From: Peribacillus simplex
GTDB taxonomy: Bacteria; Bacillota; Bacilli; Bacillales; DSM-1321
Assembly: GCF_030123325.1 (NCBI RefSeq)
Contig: NZ_CP126106.1
Span: 5,401,001 to 5,465,000, forward strand
Length of the DNA: 64,000 bases
Reading direction: 5' to 3'
Numbering within the stretch: the first letter of the stretch is position 1; the number at the start of each line of letters is the position of its first letter. A program made the translations under genes and the position numbers. The notes under the pieces were generated by a model. That model saw only the letters and a list, made by a program, of their open reading frames with translations. It searched no databases and had not been told where the DNA came from. Of this stretch, positions 62,882 to 64,000 are shown piece after piece.

Positions 62882-64000
62882 TTATTTTAATAATTCAGGA
62901 CTTTTTCCGGATTCATTCACAGCACGTGATTCAATGGCACGTGCATGAGCCTCGAGTCCTTCCATCCGGGCAAATGCTGCGATTTTTTCTGCATTTTTGC
63001 GGAAGGCCGTTTCACTATACATGATGATGCTCGATTTCTTTTGGAAATCATCCACATTCAGCGGACTGGAAAAACGGGCGGTTCCATTGGTAGGCAACAC
63101 ATGATTGGGACCTGCAAAGTAATCCCCGACGGGCTCCGAACTAAAGCGGCCAATGAAGATTGCCCCGGCATGGCGAATTTTAGCCATGATTTCAAGTCCA
63201 TCCTTGGCCACAATTTCCAAATGTTCCGGTGCAAGTTCATTAATCGCTTCAACCGCTTCTGCCATATTCCCGCATACAACGATCCGTCCGTAATCCCTTA
63301 TGGATGCTGCAGCAATATCATGGCGTGGAAGTAACGCCACCTGCTTGGTCACTTCTGCTGCCACTTCCTCTGCCAGAGACGTTGACGTCGTCACCAAAAC
63401 ACTGCATGCTCGGGCATCATGCTCCGCCTGTGATAGCAAGTCTGCCGCAACTTCTGCAGCGATGGCCGATTCGTCCGCCAATATCGCTATTTCACTTGGA
63501 CCTGCTATCATATCAATGGCAACATCCCCGAAAACTTCGCGCTTCGCTAACGCCACATAAATATTTCCCGGACCCACTATTTTATCCACTTTCTTAATTG
63601 TTTCCGTCCCATAAGCGAGAGCAGCTATAGCCTGGGCCCCGCCAACTTTATAGATTTCCTTAACCCCGGCAATTTTGGCAGCTGCCAAAACCGCTGGCGA
63701 TAATTTCCCATCTTTTCCTGGAGGGGAAACCATGACGATCCGTTCCACCCCCGCGGCCTTCGCAGGCAACACATTCATCAATACTGACGAAGGATATGCC
63801 GCTGTGCCACCAGGTACATAAACACCTACAGCATCAAGCGGTGTCAATTTTTGTCCTAGCATCGTTCCTGTATCATCAGTCGTAAACCATGAATTTCGAA
63901 TTTGTTTCTCGTGAAACATTCGAATATTATTTGCAGCTTCTTGAATAATATCAAGCTGCTCAGCAGTCAAGGCCGCCGTCGCTTCTTCCAATTCCTGTTC
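62882..64000 (-). CDS. hisD: Histidinol dehydrogenase, N-terminal part cut by window edge
   Basis: Oxidises histidinol to histidine in two NAD-dependent steps. About 372 codons are present, open to base 64000; the family is near 427, so some 55 residues are missing. VYVPGGTAAYPSSVLMN near residue 60 of the fragment, GPGNIYVALAK near 140, the zinc-site region IAGPSEI near 162 and LAPEHLEI near 255 are typical. It lies 80 bases upstream of hisB. Confidence 0.95.
   Translation of the reverse strand, partial: EQELEEATAALTAEQLDIIQEAANNIRMFHEKQIRNSWFTTDDTGTMLGQKLTPLDAVGVYVPGGTAAYPSSVLMNVLPAKAAGVERIVMVSPPGKDGKLSPAVLAAAKIAGVKEIYKVGGAQAIAALAYGTETIKKVDKIVGPGNIYVALAKREVFGDVAIDMIAGPSEIAILADESAIAAEVAADLLSQAEHDARACSVLVTTSTSLAEEVAAEVTKQVALLPRHDIAAASIRDYGRIVVCGNMAEAVEAINELAPEHLEIVAKDGLEIMAKIRHAGAIFIGRFSSEPVGDYFAGPNHVLPTNGTARFSSPLNVDDFQKKSSIIMYSETAFRKNAEKIAAFARMEGLEAHARAIESRAVNESGKSPELLK

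Noticed and set aside
1..64000. CRISPR arrays, insertion sequences or prophage genes
   Set aside because: No regularly spaced repeats, transposase, integrase or phage structural genes were seen anywhere in the window.

Overview
The window looks like a chromosomal segment of an endospore-forming low-GC Gram-positive, most likely a Bacillaceae close to Peribacillus (former Bacillus simplex group). Supporting signs are lipoteichoic acid synthase, a sporulenol/hopanoid-type cyclase, Crh, CggR, DesKR, a SigL-type sigma-54, a CtsR box at clpP, CcpA-type cre sites, and a tmRNA tag ending (A)GKQNNNLAFAA. Genus assignment is an inference from gene content. The left edge cuts lipoteichoic acid synthase at its C-terminal end and the right edge cuts hisD at its N-terminal end.

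Layout. 1-6.8 kb: LTA synthase, a 1-kb non-coding gap, then a Fur-controlled YclNOPQ-type siderophore importer. 6.9-11.2 kb: a small DUF1450 protein, a secreted M14 carboxypeptidase, a triterpene cyclase started by TTG, and a cluster of DnaA boxes. 11.3-24.2 kb (mostly minus strand): a frameshifted TPR gene, a PepSY protein with its two-component pair (ykoGHI-like), msrA, the des-desKR membrane-fluidity circuit, and a tricarboxylate transporter tctCBA with a cre site, followed after a terminator by a CitA/CitT-like two-component pair. 24.3-31.5 kb: an AEC-family carrier, a LysR regulator, fdhD, a DUF2294 gene, and a divergent formate dehydrogenase operon preceded by a leader with a strong intrinsic terminator.

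31.5-35.6 kb is the most accessory-looking part. It holds a badly decayed, 5'-truncated NERD-domain gene, then an A+T-rich cassette (Lrp/AsnC regulator diverging from beta-carbonic anhydrase, cyanase and a frameshifted NCS2 permease), then a short ybeY-like gene start, ending directly at the 3' end of ssrA (tmRNA). The cassette would hydrolyse cyanate with bicarbonate recycled by the carbonic anhydrase.

35.6-64 kb is conserved housekeeping: ssrA-smpB-rnr-carboxylesterase-secG, a D,D-carboxypeptidase lipoprotein, the glycolytic operon cggR-gapA-pgk-tpiA-gpmI-eno with its CggR operator, glutaredoxin-like/rpoN, tRNA-Arg(CCG), clpP, the yvcI-rapZ-yvcK-whiA-crh operon, trxB, a TPR protein, and the distal his operon (hisD-hisB-hisH-hisA-hisF-hisIE).

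No wholly new enzyme system was recognised. The best candidates for something undescribed are the attenuator leader of the formate dehydrogenase operon, the Lrp-linked cyanate cassette beside ssrA, the orphan 22-bp palindrome at 41747-41768, and the DnaA-box cluster at 11184-11250.
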